The position numbers were made by a program, and so were the translations under genes. Source: Planctomycetota bacterium (lineage in GTDB: Bacteria; Planctomycetota; UBA1135; GCA-002686595). From it: a stretch of DNA of 64,000 nucleotides. The notes under the pieces were generated by a model. It did not search any database, was not told where the DNA came from, and worked only from the letters and a program-made list of their open reading frames with translations. Within the stretch, counting starts at the first letter, position 1, and the number at the start of each line of letters is the position of its first letter. The stretch is from contig JAEUIA010000064.1 of NCBI GenBank assembly GCA_016795245.1, forward strand, positions 92,318 to 156,317, read 5' to 3'. This document shows, one piece after another, positions 16,314-25,678 of the stretch.

Positions 16314-17564
16314 ATGAAATTCAGAACCTGGATGCTGCCTGCGGCGATGGCGGCCGGCGGAGTTGCCGGTGTCGCGTTGGGCGCGGGACTCGGTCATCGC
16401 TGGACGGATCCGGCGCTCGAACCGCTCGTCTTGAGTGTGCGCTTGTGCGGCAACGTGTTTCTTGCGCTGCTGAAGGCGTTGACGATTCCTCTCATCGCGC
16501 TGAGCATCGCCATGGCGGTCCAGGAACTCGGCCGTGGTCGCGACGTGGCGGCGCTCACCATCAGGACGGTTCTGTATTTCGTCGCGACGACTTTCGTGGC
16601 CGTCGTCACGGGGCTCGTCCTCGTTCAGTTGATCCACCCCGGCACAGCCGCGCTGACGAGTTCGGGTGCTCCCGTAGCGTTGCCCGAGCCGCGCAGCGCC
16701 TGGCAGGCGATCTTCGACCTCGTGAGCGGGATGTTCCCGTCCAACCTGTTCAACGCCGCAGTCGAGAACAACGTGCTCGGTTTGCTCGTGTTCAGTCTGA
16801 TCTTCGGCATCGCGCTGTCGAAGCTCGGCGAGCGCGCGAAGCCGCTCGTGCAAGCGCTGTCGATCGCGAACGAGGTGTTGTTCCTGACCGTCAAGTGGGT
16901 CGTGCACCTCGCACCGATCGGCATCCTCGGGCTCGTCGCCGATCGACTCGGGCGTGCAGGCGGTGGTGCGGCGACGTGGACCGAGGTGCAGCATCTGGGC
17001 TGGTACAGCGCGACGGTCGTCGCGGGCCTGGCCTTCCATGCGTGCATCACGCTGCCGCTCGTGTTGCGCTTCTTTGCGCGGCGCAACCCGTTCCAGTATG
17101 CGCGCGGGATGTTGGAGGCCCTGATCACCGCTTTCGGTACGGCGTCTTCGGCCGCCACGCTGGGCGTGACGGTGAACGGTGTGGTCGAGAAGAACGGAGT
17201 GTCGCGCCGTTCAGCTGATTTCGTATTGCCGCTCGGTACGACGATCAACATGAACGGCACCGCGCTGTACGAGGCGGTGGCGGTCGTGTTCATCGCCCAA
17301 ACGCTGGGTCTCGAGCTGACCGGCGTGCAACTCGCGATCGTCGCGATCACAGCGACGTTGGCCGCGATCGGCGCGGCGGCGATCCCCGAAGCCGGACTCG
17401 TGACCATGGTCCTGGTGCTGACGGCCGTCGATCTGCCGACCGAGAGTATCGGGTTGTTGTTGGCGATCGACTGGATCCTCGATCGCTTCCGGACGGCGGT
17501 CAACGTCTGGGGCGATTCTGTAGGAGCGGCAGTGGTCGATGCTCACCGGCCTGGTCCGGGTTGA
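16314..17564 (+). CDS. Dicarboxylate/amino acid:cation symporter (DAACS, GltP/DctA-like)
   Basis: Sodium- or proton-coupled transporter of 416 aa in the glutamate transporter family. The signature parts are present in order: the N-terminal helices, FGTASSAATLGVTVNGVVEKNGV (helical hairpin 1, serine-rich), LPLGTTINMNGTALYEAVAVVFIAQ (helix 7 with the NMNGT cation/substrate motif), and IPEAGLVTMVLVLTAVDLPTESIGLLLAIDWILDRFRTAVNVWGD (hairpin 2 and helix 8). The Arg/Asp pattern near the end (DRFRTAVNVWGD) suits an acidic substrate such as glutamate, aspartate or a C4-dicarboxylate. It stands alone, divergent from the APC permease across 190 bases. Confidence 0.92.
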   Translation: MKFRTWMLPAAMAAGGVAGVALGAGLGHRWTDPALEPLVLSVRLCGNVFLALLKALTIPLIALSIAMAVQELGRGRDVAALTIRTVLYFVATTFVAVVTGLVLVQLIHPGTAALTSSGAPVALPEPRSAWQAIFDLVSGMFPSNLFNAAVENNVLGLLVFSLIFGIALSKLGERAKPLVQALSIANEVLFLTVKWVVHLAPIGILGLVADRLGRAGGGAATWTEVQHLGWYSATVVAGLAFHACITLPLVLRFFARRNPFQYARGMLEALITAFGTASSAATLGVTVNGVVEKNGVSRRSADFVLPLGTTINMNGTALYEAVAVVFIAQTLGLELTGVQLAIVAITATLAAIGAAAIPEAGLVTMVLVLTAVDLPTESIGLLLAIDWILDRFRTAVNVWGDSVGAAVVDAHRPGPG

Positions 17565-17599
17565 TCGAGCGCTACGGAGTGATCGATGTGCTGTAGTGA

Positions 17600-18352
17600 A
17601 TGTCTGGGTCACGCGGGGTCCGGTCCGTGAAAGACGGCCTTCAGCGGTGTGGCGCGGCCATCGCAGCTCTGTATGCAGAGCTCGATTGGTCGAAACTCGG
17701 CGCCAATTACTGCGAAGGCGACGGGAGTTCCTTCTTCGACGACGATCTGCGCGAGTTGACGCTCGAAACCGGCTACAGGATTGCGGACGAGATCAGCTCG
17801 GCCGTCGCCGGCGGACGCACAGGCCGCAGCTTGTACTTCGGAGCCGCCGTTGCCGAGTTGGTCCCGATTCTGGCGGAGCATCTCGTGCTGGAGCGTGACG
17901 TCGTGTGGCTCAACCTGCCTGGCGACGAGCTGAGGGAGATCACGCGGGCCATGCACAAGGTCCGCGATGAACTGGGATTCGAATTGCCGATGCCGTCCAC
18001 GCATGGAATCGAGTCGTGTGCCCAGGCCGGGTTCGATCACCTGTGGATGGTCAGCGTCTTGACGGACCCGGACGCATTTCCTGCACTGCACGACGAGCTC
18101 TACGAGCGCAGCGGCGGGCCGCTCGCGACGGGGCGCGGATCCTCGGGGGCAGAGCGTGCGCGCGCCGAAGCACTTGTCGAACGCTTCTTGGATTGCGCAT
18201 CGAGTTCTGCGCTCGTCACGACGACGGATGAAGAGCTCACACTGATCGAACCTGCCGTGCAACGTCGCGGCGGCGAGTGGACCGTGCCGGAATCGTGTAT
18301 AGAGACCGCGATCGTGGGCGACATGCTGCGCTTTTGTCGCTGGTCGCGCTGA
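17600..18352 (+). CDS. Hypothetical cytoplasmic protein
   Basis: A 250-aa protein that I do not recognise. It is acidic and mostly helical, with no signal peptide or membrane segment. Notable stretches are DWSKLGANYCEGDGSSFFDDDLREL, then SLYFGAAVAELVPILAEHLVLERDVVWLNLPGDE, and PMPSTHGIESCAQAGFDHLWMVSVLTDPDAF. The phrase VWLNLPGDE followed by a helical segment is loosely reminiscent of nucleotide-binding folds, but no P-loop is present. The C-terminus ends in RFCRWSR. The ATG start has only a weak ribosome site and lies 35 bases after the symporter gene, so it may be co-transcribed with it. Function unknown. Confidence 0.65.
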   Translation: MSGSRGVRSVKDGLQRCGAAIAALYAELDWSKLGANYCEGDGSSFFDDDLRELTLETGYRIADEISSAVAGGRTGRSLYFGAAVAELVPILAEHLVLERDVVWLNLPGDELREITRAMHKVRDELGFELPMPSTHGIESCAQAGFDHLWMVSVLTDPDAFPALHDELYERSGGPLATGRGSSGAERARAEALVERFLDCASSSALVTTTDEELTLIEPAVQRRGGEWTVPESCIETAIVGDMLRFCRWSR

Positions 18353-18359
18353 AGCCGGC

Positions 18360-18716
18360 TCAGTTCAAGAACAGATCAGTTACCCCCAAGGTGAGCAGCC
18401 CCAGCACTGCCACGCACGAGAGCACGGCGAGCACGAGCGCGGTGCCGAACATGCCGGCTGAGTGTGCCCAGGCGCCGCGCGCGGAGAGTGTGCGAATGAG
18501 CGCGAACGGCGCAGAGGCGAACAGGACGCTCGGACCGAGCATCGTGAGCGGATGGCCTCAACAGAAGACGGGAATCATCACCATCCCGAGCGGTGGAATG
18601 AACGCCAAGGTCAGCGCGCCGGCTGCGGCGATGGGTCGACGTCGCACGAACAGGCCGGCGAATACGCTCAAGAGCGCGAACGACGCAAGCGCGATAAACC
18701 AGGCGACGCCATCCAT
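18360..18716 (-). pseudogene. Small membrane protein ORF interrupted by in-frame TGA
   Basis: Reading from ATG 18716 gives a 52-aa hydrophobic segment (MDGVAWFIALASFALLSVF onward) ending in Cys52. A TGA at 18560-18558 follows, and then in the same frame a further 65 residues (GHPLTMLGPSVLFASAPF onward, ending VTDLFLN) that are also membrane-like. Both halves look coding and would form one protein of about 118 aa with three or four membrane segments. The simplest reading is a nonsense mutation (TGG or CGA to TGA) or a sequencing error. An alternative is selenocysteine: a seven-pair stem with loop GGTCC lies 15-33 bases downstream of the TGA, in the position of a bacterial SECIS. The second half could also be a separate 60-aa ORF from ATG 18542. 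Confidence 0.5.
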
Positions 18717-18811
18717 GTCGGGATTGTAGTCCACATCCGACCGGACGAAAACGCGTGTCGCCAGGGTAGTGATTGGCAGCGACGGTGCGCCGGTGATTCT
18801 GCACGACGACC

Positions 18812-19495
18812 CTAGTCCGCACGGTACAGCACGCGCAGATGACGCCCGGGTTTGTCGGCCGGGCCAGAATCAGGGATGTCCTCGAACGCCGCTTCTAGAA
18901 GTCCGAAGTGTTCAAAAGTGCGCAGTTCCGAACGCAACAGCGGCCATGGGAGCTCCCCGGTGTCCTCGTGCGGTTCGCGCGCGCGTGTGACGACGAGCAA
19001 TTCGCCGCCGGGTGCGATGAACTGCGCGATGCAGGCAAATGCGCCCGCGCGCCTGTCTGCGGGCAAGGCCTGTAGTGTGTAGCTCTCGAACACGAAGTCG
19101 AAGGCGCGCGCCCACGTCGCAGGTGGAGCGAACAGGTCGGCCGCTTCGTAGCGCACGGTCGAGTTCGGAAAACGCTTGTGGCACCACTCGATCGCAGTGG
19201 GGGAGACGTCGAAGCCCATCGTGTCGAACCCGGCGCGCGCGAGCACTTCCGCGTCCTCGCCCAGGCCGCAGCCGACGACGAGCGCACGTCGCCCGGTGCC
19301 GTCTACCTTGTGCTTGCGCATCCACTCGACGAGCAAAGGATGCCCGTCCAGATCCGCCCACGGAATGCGCGCTTCGTCACCGTTGGCCTCCGCGTACAGT
19401 CGCTCGAACCAGCCCAGTGCGTCGCCGCGCTGCAGCGATTCGTTTGCAATCGCTCGGGTTCGAGCGCGGGCCTCATCTTGGGTCGGTCGGTTCAT
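18812..19495 (-). CDS. Class I SAM-dependent methyltransferase
   Basis: A 227-aa methyltransferase. The SAM-binding motif I is RRALVVGCGLGEDAEVLARAGFDTMGFDVSP, where the final Asp follows strand 2. Motif II/III is the segment FDFVFESYTLQALPADRR, and motif IV is QFIAPGGELLVVTRA. A proline and tryptophan-rich N-terminal stretch (GWFERLYAEANGDEARIPWADLDGHPLLVEWM) resembles the thiopurine methyltransferase group of small-molecule methylators, so the substrate may be a thiol, halide or other small nucleophile. This last point is a family-level guess. The start codon ATG gives a normal N-terminus. It appears monocistronic. Confidence 0.88.
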   Translation of the reverse strand: MNRPTQDEARARTRAIANESLQRGDALGWFERLYAEANGDEARIPWADLDGHPLLVEWMRKHKVDGTGRRALVVGCGLGEDAEVLARAGFDTMGFDVSPTAIEWCHKRFPNSTVRYEAADLFAPPATWARAFDFVFESYTLQALPADRRAGAFACIAQFIAPGGELLVVTRAREPHEDTGELPWPLLRSELRTFEHFGLLEAAFEDIPDSGPADKPGRHLRVLYRAD

Positions 19496-19608
19496 CGGTG
19501 ATCTTGCCAGGCTGTTCGGCCCGTGAGAGTTGTTGCCGCGATCGCGTTGGTCGCGCGCCGCTCACGCGAAATCGGTCTCAGGTCTAGAAGTGCTTTCCGC
19601 CACCGAAG

Positions 19609-20199
19609 TCAACGCGCCGTGGCGGGAGCTTCGATCAAGAGCCTCTGCCCCGGTCCGTCGAGCACGAAGATGCGTTGGCGCAGCGCATCGTACCCGAGCA
19701 GGCCGGTCTCACCGCCTGTGTCCCTGATCGTCAGGTCGACCCGCTGATTGCCCAGTGGAAATCCCAGCACCTTCCAGGCGCGACGTGTTTCCTTGCCGGC
19801 CAACGTCGTGGATTCCGTAGCCGTGCCGGCGTTCACTCCCAGCGCTTCCAGCGCGTGCGGCGGGAGCGCCGTGTGCGTCGAACCGGTGTCGACATGCAGA
19901 TCGACGGTCTTGTCCGCATCCATCAGATGCAAGGGCATGATCGGTATGCGGTCCACGCCGCCGATCTCCATGGATTCGAGCGGGGTGCCGGACTCAATGA
20001 ATGCTGACAGGCTCTTCAACAACCCTTCAGACGGCAGGATCACGAGCTCACGGCGTGCGTCGAGGAACAAAAGCGCCCAGTCGCCGATGCTCATCGATCC
20101 AGCGTCACACCTTGCTCCGGCATCCTCGCGACGCGCGGCGAAGCACTGGAGCAGCGCACTTGCCCCTGTGGACCACAAGAGCAGCGCGGCCGACAGCAT
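19609..20199 (-). CDS. Retropepsin-like aspartic protease domain protein
   Basis: A 196-aa protein with an N-terminal hydrophobic signal-like segment (MLSAALLLWSTGASALLQC). It has an aspartic-protease active-site motif VDLHVDTGSTHTALP (Asp104-Thr-Gly), the second hydrophobic-Gly element GLLGYDALRQRIFVLD near the C-terminus, and strands between them. These are the hallmarks of the single-domain clan AA (retropepsin-like) proteins, which work as dimers. Bacterial examples are mostly uncharacterised. It would act outside the cytoplasm or in the periplasm. The region between the signal and the catalytic motif is not recognisable. It lies downstream of the DUF2911 gene on the same strand, 48 bases apart. 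Confidence 0.8.
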   Translation of the reverse strand: MLSAALLLWSTGASALLQCFAARREDAGARCDAGSMSIGDWALLFLDARRELVILPSEGLLKSLSAFIESGTPLESMEIGGVDRIPIMPLHLMDADKTVDLHVDTGSTHTALPPHALEALGVNAGTATESTTLAGKETRRAWKVLGFPLGNQRVDLTIRDTGGETGLLGYDALRQRIFVLDGPGQRLLIEAPATAR

Positions 20200-20247
20200 G
20201 TGCCGTCAGCCGCGCGTGCCAGGAAGCGCCGAGTTCGAGAGCTCGGT

Positions 20248-21132
20248 CTACTGCAGGCGAGCGATCAGAGCCTGGTTCAGGCGCTTGTACTCGTCACCCA
20301 GCGAACCACCCTTCTTCTCGGCCATGGCGAGCGATTGACGGGCCGCGGCGAGCGCGCCTTCTTTGTCGCCCAGCTTCGCAAGGATCAGACCCTTGCGGTA
20401 GACGATCCACAGGCCGTCCGGTTGTTCGGCGAGAGCGGCGTCGATCCACGTCAGGGCCTGCTTCAGGTCGAGATCGTGCTCGTAGTAGAACATCGCCGCG
20501 GCGAGGTAGGGCTTCTTGCCCTCCGCGGACATCGCAGCCTTGATCTCAGGGACGAGCGTCTTCACGAGGTCGAGTTCGAGTTTCACCGCGACGCGCGTCT
20601 TGTCCCAATCGATCGTGAGCAGCGCCGACTCGTCGCGCAATTCGTGCGTGCCGATCGTCAAGGTCTCGACCATGTCTTGCAAAGCGACGGGCTTGGCGGT
20701 CACGCGCACGAGATCGTTCTTTTGATCGTAGGCGTAGGAACCCCAGCCATCGGTGGCCTTGTTCAGGATCACGGTCCATTCGGTTGCTCCGGGAATCGTG
20801 ACCAGCGCGTACGTGCCGGCCGGAATCGCCTGACCGCCGAACTTCAAGTCCGTGCTGAACGTGACCTTGGTCGCGGCGTTGGCGCCGGTGCGCCACACTT
20901 CGCCGAAGGGCACGAGTCCGCCGAAGATCTTGCGGCCTTTGACGCTCGGGCGTGAGTACTCGACTTCGACATCGGTCGTGCCGACGCGCTGTTTGAAGGA
21001 TGCCGCGGGGCTGGCCTGCGGAAACTCGAGCTTCTTGTCTTGGAGCGGTTGAGCGTGGGAGTTCACGGAAACGACGGTGGCCGCGACAGCGGCGAGCGCG
21101 ATGAACGCGCCGATGAGGATGTGTTGCTTCAT
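20248..21132 (-). CDS. DUF2911 domain protein, secreted, with C-terminal TPR
   Basis: A secreted 294-aa protein. After a signal peptide (cleavage near SHAQP) comes the DUF2911 domain with its hallmark VEVEYSRPSVKGRKIFGGLVPFGEVWRTGANAAT, then FGGQAIPAGTYALVTIPG and further strands. The domain is widespread in Bacteroidota, Acidobacteriota and Planctomycetota and has no known activity. The last 90 residues are helical with TPR-like units (LAAAMFYYEHDLDLKQALTWIDAALAEQPDG, then KLGDKEGALAAARQSLAMAE). The start ATG is the natural one for the signal peptide. It is followed on the same strand by the retropepsin-like gene. Confidence 0.92.
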   Translation of the reverse strand: MKQHILIGAFIALAAVAATVVSVNSHAQPLQDKKLEFPQASPAASFKQRVGTTDVEVEYSRPSVKGRKIFGGLVPFGEVWRTGANAATKVTFSTDLKFGGQAIPAGTYALVTIPGATEWTVILNKATDGWGSYAYDQKNDLVRVTAKPVALQDMVETLTIGTHELRDESALLTIDWDKTRVAVKLELDLVKTLVPEIKAAMSAEGKKPYLAAAMFYYEHDLDLKQALTWIDAALAEQPDGLWIVYRKGLILAKLGDKEGALAAARQSLAMAEKKGGSLGDEYKRLNQALIARLQ

Positions 21133-21289
21133 AGTGCCGGCATTCTAGTGAATGTCGTCCGCAATGTGCAGCGGTGCCGTGTGCGGGCAGCATTCACGTC
21201 CCGCTGTGAGCGGTTCAGTCACAAAAGCGTCGTTCCAGCGAACTCGCTGAGTTTGCAGAAAAGTAGGAATCCGAAATAGCGCCGCCGCT

Positions 21290-22972
21290 TCAGGCGCTCT
21301 TCCGCGGCGAAAGCGCCTGGAGCGCCACCGCTGTCACGACGACGATCGCCGGCGCGATGAGGTTGTACCAGAGGAAGGCGATCTCCAGATCCGTGAAGTG
21401 GATCACGAAGATCGCCGCCTGTGCGATCAAGGCCGCAGCGAAGATCGCGCCGCCCTGCACTCGCCGCACGAAGAACGCGACGAGGAAGATGCCCAGGATC
21501 GTGCCGTAAAACAGGGACCCGAGGATGTTGACGGCTTGAATCAGGTTCTCGAACAGTGAGAACACCGCCGCGAAGCCCAGCGCCAGCAGGCCGTAGCACA
21601 CTGTCGCGATTTGAGTCGCGCGCACCTGACCGGCGTCGGTGCGCGTCTTGCGCAGTACGTCGACGGTCGTCGTCGTCGCCAACGCAGACAACTCGGCGCT
21701 TGTGCTGCTCATGCCGGCGCTGAAGATCATCGCCAGGAGCAGTCCGATCACGCCCACGGGCAGGTAGTCCATGATGAACGTGATGAAGATGTAGTCCTTG
21801 TCGTTGGGCTCGCGCTCGGGCGCGAGCTCGCGCAAGTGCGCGCGGAACTCCTGCTGCAGGGTCGCGCCTCGTGCCTCGACGGCCTTCAACTCGATCAAGG
21901 TGGATTCCGACAGGACCGGATCCGCATGGCGCCGCGCTTCGGCCCAGCGCGCCGCGAGTTCCGCGCGCTGCTCCATCGCCGCACCATACTCATGCTCCAG
22001 GTCGGCTGTTCTGGACGTCTGATCAGCGTTGCGCGCAGCCGTCAAGTTGGCTTCGTTCCAGTGCAACGGCGCCGGGTGGAACAGGTAGAACACGAACACC
22101 AGGACGCCCGTCAGCAGGATCCCGAACTGCATCGGGATCTTGAGCACGCCGTTCATCCACAGTCCGATGCGCGCCTGCTGCATCGATTGGCCGCTCAAGT
22201 AGCGCTGGACCTGGCTCTGGTCGGTGCCGAAGTACGAGAGCTGCAGGAAAAATCCGCCGATCAGTCCGCTCCACAGCGTGTACTTGTTCGCCGGATCCCA
22301 GGACAGGTCGATGACGTCGAGCTTGCCCAACGCTTGGGCCGCGGCGAGGCTCTCGCCGAACGACAGCGACGGGCTCAGGTAGTACACGACGAGCGCGAAC
22401 GCCGTGAAGATGCCGAGGAACATCACGGTCATCTGCTGTTTGTGCGTAACGCCGACCGCGCGCGCGCCGCCGCTAGTCGTGTAGATGATGACCAGCGCGC
22501 CGATGAACAAGCACGTCCACGAGAGCGGCCAGTTCAGCACCTTGCTGAGGATGATGCTGGGCGCGTAGATCGTGATGCCGGCCGCCATGCTGCGCTGCAC
22601 CAGGAACAGACCTGCGGTCAACAGGCGTGCACGTTGATCGAAGCGGCGGCCGATGAACTCGTATGCGGTGAAGACCTTCCACTTGTAGTAGAGCGGAATG
22701 AACACGGCGCCGATGACGATCATCGCGAGCGGCAGCCCGAAGTAGAACTGCACGAAGCCCATGCCGTCGAGGTAGCCCTGGCCCGGCGTGCTGAGAAACG
22801 TGATCGCGCTGGCTTGCGTCGCCATCACGCTCAAACCCACGCCCCACCAGCGCGAGTCGGAACCGCCGCGCAGGAAGTTCTCGCGCGTGTTGTCGCGGCG
22901 GGTCTTCCACACGCCGAAGCCGACGATGAAGCCCAGCGTGCCGAGCAGGACGCACCAGTCGAAAAGGCTCAT
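21290..22972 (-). CDS. Sodium:solute symporter (SSS family)
   Basis: Integral membrane cotransporter of 560 aa. It begins MSLFDWCVLLGTLGFIVGFG and carries the SSS signature near RGGSDSRWWGVGLSVMATQASAITFLSTPGQGYLDGMGFVQFYFGLPLAM, with thirteen or so hydrophobic segments. A non-membrane insertion of about 90 residues, rich in Ala, Glu and Arg and probably coiled coil (DLEHEYGAAMEQRAELAARWAEARR and after), sits between two helices. It is an embellishment I know from some Bacteroidota and Planctomycetota members. The start overlaps the stop of the PIG-L gene as ATGA, so the two are coupled. A sugar-like substrate is suggested by that partner but is not proven. Confidence 0.9.
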   Translation of the reverse strand: MSLFDWCVLLGTLGFIVGFGVWKTRRDNTRENFLRGGSDSRWWGVGLSVMATQASAITFLSTPGQGYLDGMGFVQFYFGLPLAMIVIGAVFIPLYYKWKVFTAYEFIGRRFDQRARLLTAGLFLVQRSMAAGITIYAPSIILSKVLNWPLSWTCLFIGALVIIYTTSGGARAVGVTHKQQMTVMFLGIFTAFALVVYYLSPSLSFGESLAAAQALGKLDVIDLSWDPANKYTLWSGLIGGFFLQLSYFGTDQSQVQRYLSGQSMQQARIGLWMNGVLKIPMQFGILLTGVLVFVFYLFHPAPLHWNEANLTAARNADQTSRTADLEHEYGAAMEQRAELAARWAEARRHADPVLSESTLIELKAVEARGATLQQEFRAHLRELAPEREPNDKDYIFITFIMDYLPVGVIGLLLAMIFSAGMSSTSAELSALATTTTVDVLRKTRTDAGQVRATQIATVCYGLLALGFAAVFSLFENLIQAVNILGSLFYGTILGIFLVAFFVRRVQGGAIFAAALIAQAAIFVIHFTDLEIAFLWYNLIAPAIVVVTAVALQALSPRKSA

Positions 22973-25518
22973 CGATCTTCGCTGTGTGCGCGGCGCGAGA
23001 CGAGGTTCGCGAGGAGTCTGTACGCGCCGGGCACGCCGGCGGGCAACTGTCGGAACAGGCTGATGCCGGTGTAGATGAAGCGTCCCTTCCCGTGGTCGCA
23101 CGCGATCAACGCGCCGTTCAGAGGTTGTTCGCCGGGATCGTTCCAGGCGATCAGCGGTGTGTAGTGCGCATCGATGTCGCCTACGAAGTACAGGCCGCGT
23201 TCCTGCACCCAGCCCTCGAAATCATGCGCCGTGAGAGCATTGGGCTCGTTCATCAGTGGATAGTCGGGTGCGAGAAACTTGGGCGGCGCTTCTTCGACCG
23301 TGACGCGGTTGCGCGTGAGCGAGAACGGATACGGACCGATGACGTTCGCGCTCATCACCAAGTCGCTGCCGTTCGTGTTGTACTGCACAAGCAGCGTTCC
23401 GCCGCGCTCGACCCAGGCCAGCAGCGTCGATTGGAAGCGCGCGAGCGCCGCGACCGTGTTGTAGGCGCGGATGCCGGTCACGATCGCATCGTACTTGTCC
23501 AGGTCTTCACCGCGCGCGGACGAGGGATCGATGCGCACCACGTTCAAGCCCAGTCGATAGAGTGCTTCGGGCACGTCGTCGCCGGCGCCATCGATGTAGC
23601 CGATGGTCTCGGCGTTCACGGTGACGTCCAGCGGCAACAAGTTGATCTCGGCCGGCGAGTACCAGGTCTGCGGCAGGATGTGCGGATAATCGATGACGTG
23701 CATCGTGCGGCTCGCCGTGCCTTGCGGCCCGGTGAAGCTCACGCTCGCCTTGCCGCCGGAGGCAACCCGCGTGCGGCGCAGTCCAATGTCGAGTGTGCGC
23801 CGATCACCGCGCTTCAAGCTTGTAATCGTCGGCGGGGAAGTTGCGACCGACCAGCCGTCGGGCAATGCGATCTGCAGCTCACCGCTCAGATCGGCCAGTG
23901 CTTCGATTTCGACAGAGACAGTTGTCTGGTCGGCGCGCACGATGGCTACAGGCTCGACGACACGGATGGAGGCGATCGGCGTGATGACGACCGGTCGCGT
24001 GCGTTCACCCGCAACGCGATCGACCCACTTGTACATGGGTGATCTGGACCAGGGGATCACGAGTCCGTCAGAAAGCCTCAGGCCTCGCTTCCAGATCGAT
24101 GTGTTCGATGTGGATGCGGGTTCTATGCCCGTGTATCCCGCTCTGATCGGGTGGTACAGGCCGTCATGGGGCGCCTCCAGCCAGTACGGTTGGTCGACCA
24201 ACAGCCCGGCCGTCAGGGTACTGACATCTTCCCAGAGCATCGGGTGATTCGCCTCGAGAGTTCCCCGCGCTGGGAACCACGACTCAGATGCCGGTTCAGG
24301 AACCAAATCGGAGAGCAACTTCCCAGGACGTCGCTGAAGCACGGAGTAGTCGATCTTCAGCCATTCTCCCACCGTACCCGCGGCGGCACGCGAAACATCG
24401 CACGTCGCTTCGATGGCGACGCCACAGGTCTGCAGGATCAAGTCGCGCGCAGCCGAGGCCTTGCGCATCGCCCAATCACGTTGCAGATCATCCGACGATG
24501 ACAACTCGTCGAGTACGCGCACAACAGCTGAGATCTTCAGTGCGCTCAATTCAGGAGCCTGTGGCTGGAACGTATCGATCACAGCACGCAACGGTTCCAG
24601 TACACGCTGACCTCCACGCAAGCGCGCCCAGGTCGTCTCGATGCCGGAGAAGAGATCCGACGTCGGGCCCGCGACGCCCTTGTCGAGCCGCAGATACTCG
24701 AGGGATTCACCGCGCGTCTCGGCCGCGCCGAAACCCTGGCTCTTGTGCTGACTGCGGCTGCGACCGGCGAGCTCGGTGTAGCTCAAGCCGAGCAGCGGGT
24801 CGTACCCGCCGACATCGACGGTGACCCATTGCGTCGGATTCGCCTTGGCGTACGCCGCCAGGTCCCTGCGCCACCAGGTGCTGCCATTGAAGTACAGACG
24901 CTTCGTCTGCCACGGCTGCAATCCAGCCGCGACCTGCTCCGGGAACGCTTTCGGATCCGCCGCCATATCGAAAGCCTCCGCCGCCAGGATCGACGAGGCC
25001 GTGTGATGTCCATGGCCGCCGCTGCCGTCGCGGTCGAAGCGCGTGATGATCACGTCGGGCCGAAACGTGCGAATGACGCGCACGACGTCGCTCAAGACCT
25101 CCTGCTTGCCCCACTTGGCGAAGGTCTCCTCGGCCGTCTTGCTGTAGCCGAAGTCGACGGCGCGCGTGAAGAATTGCTCGCCGCCGTCGATGCGCCGCGC
25201 TTCGAGCAGCTCCTGCGTGCGGATGATCCCGAGCGCATCGCCCAGCTCGGGTCCGATCAGGTTCTGTCCTCCGTCGCCGCGCGTCAGGCTCAAGTACGCC
25301 GTGCGCACTTGCAGACCGTTGGCGAGGTAGCTGATCAGCCGCGTGTTCTCGTCGTCGGGGTGAGCTGCAATGTACAAGGCGCTCCCCACGACTTCGAGTC
25401 CGTGCAGCGCGTGCAGGATCCGGGCGCTGTCGAGTTGCACCGGCGGTCGCTGTGCGTGAACCGGGGCGAGCAGGAAGAGTGGCAGCGCCAGGGCGCGGAG
25501 GACGATTCTCTGGATCAT
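22969..25518 (-). CDS. Secreted PIG-L family deacetylase, large form
   Basis: An 849-aa protein exported by an N-terminal signal peptide (MIQRIVLRALALPLFLLAPVHAQ). The LmbE/PIG-L zinc motif AHPDDE is at residues 52-57 and the second histidine motif HGHH at 169-172. The phrase SLTRGDGGQNLIGPELG belongs to the same domain, which hydrolyses N-acetyl groups from GlcNAc-type sugars in known members. The remaining 500 residues contain beta-sandwich-like segments (DLSGELQIALPDGWSVATSPPT) and a C-terminal part with GGTLLVQYNTNGSD and CDHGKGRFIYTGISLFRQLPAG that resembles a glutamine-amidotransferase-like fold. It is coupled to the SSS symporter gene, suggesting deacetylation of a sugar outside the membrane before uptake. 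Confidence 0.9.
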   Translation of the reverse strand: MIQRIVLRALALPLFLLAPVHAQRPPVQLDSARILHALHGLEVVGSALYIAAHPDDENTRLISYLANGLQVRTAYLSLTRGDGGQNLIGPELGDALGIIRTQELLEARRIDGGEQFFTRAVDFGYSKTAEETFAKWGKQEVLSDVVRVIRTFRPDVIITRFDRDGSGGHGHHTASSILAAEAFDMAADPKAFPEQVAAGLQPWQTKRLYFNGSTWWRRDLAAYAKANPTQWVTVDVGGYDPLLGLSYTELAGRSRSQHKSQGFGAAETRGESLEYLRLDKGVAGPTSDLFSGIETTWARLRGGQRVLEPLRAVIDTFQPQAPELSALKISAVVRVLDELSSSDDLQRDWAMRKASAARDLILQTCGVAIEATCDVSRAAAGTVGEWLKIDYSVLQRRPGKLLSDLVPEPASESWFPARGTLEANHPMLWEDVSTLTAGLLVDQPYWLEAPHDGLYHPIRAGYTGIEPASTSNTSIWKRGLRLSDGLVIPWSRSPMYKWVDRVAGERTRPVVITPIASIRVVEPVAIVRADQTTVSVEIEALADLSGELQIALPDGWSVATSPPTITSLKRGDRRTLDIGLRRTRVASGGKASVSFTGPQGTASRTMHVIDYPHILPQTWYSPAEINLLPLDVTVNAETIGYIDGAGDDVPEALYRLGLNVVRIDPSSARGEDLDKYDAIVTGIRAYNTVAALARFQSTLLAWVERGGTLLVQYNTNGSDLVMSANVIGPYPFSLTRNRVTVEEAPPKFLAPDYPLMNEPNALTAHDFEGWVQERGLYFVGDIDAHYTPLIAWNDPGEQPLNGALIACDHGKGRFIYTGISLFRQLPAGVPGAYRLLANLVSRRAHSEDR

Positions 25519-25678
25519 GAGCAGCGGCTACGCACGACGTTGGTCGATTGAGACAGGTCAGGCCGAGCGGACAGATTACGCGATTGCGCCACCGATCGCG
25601 CGACGAACGAAGGTTGCACGAGAATCTTGCGGTGCTATCCCGCGAATCGACTGTAGCGAGTGTGTCGGTCGTCCACAG

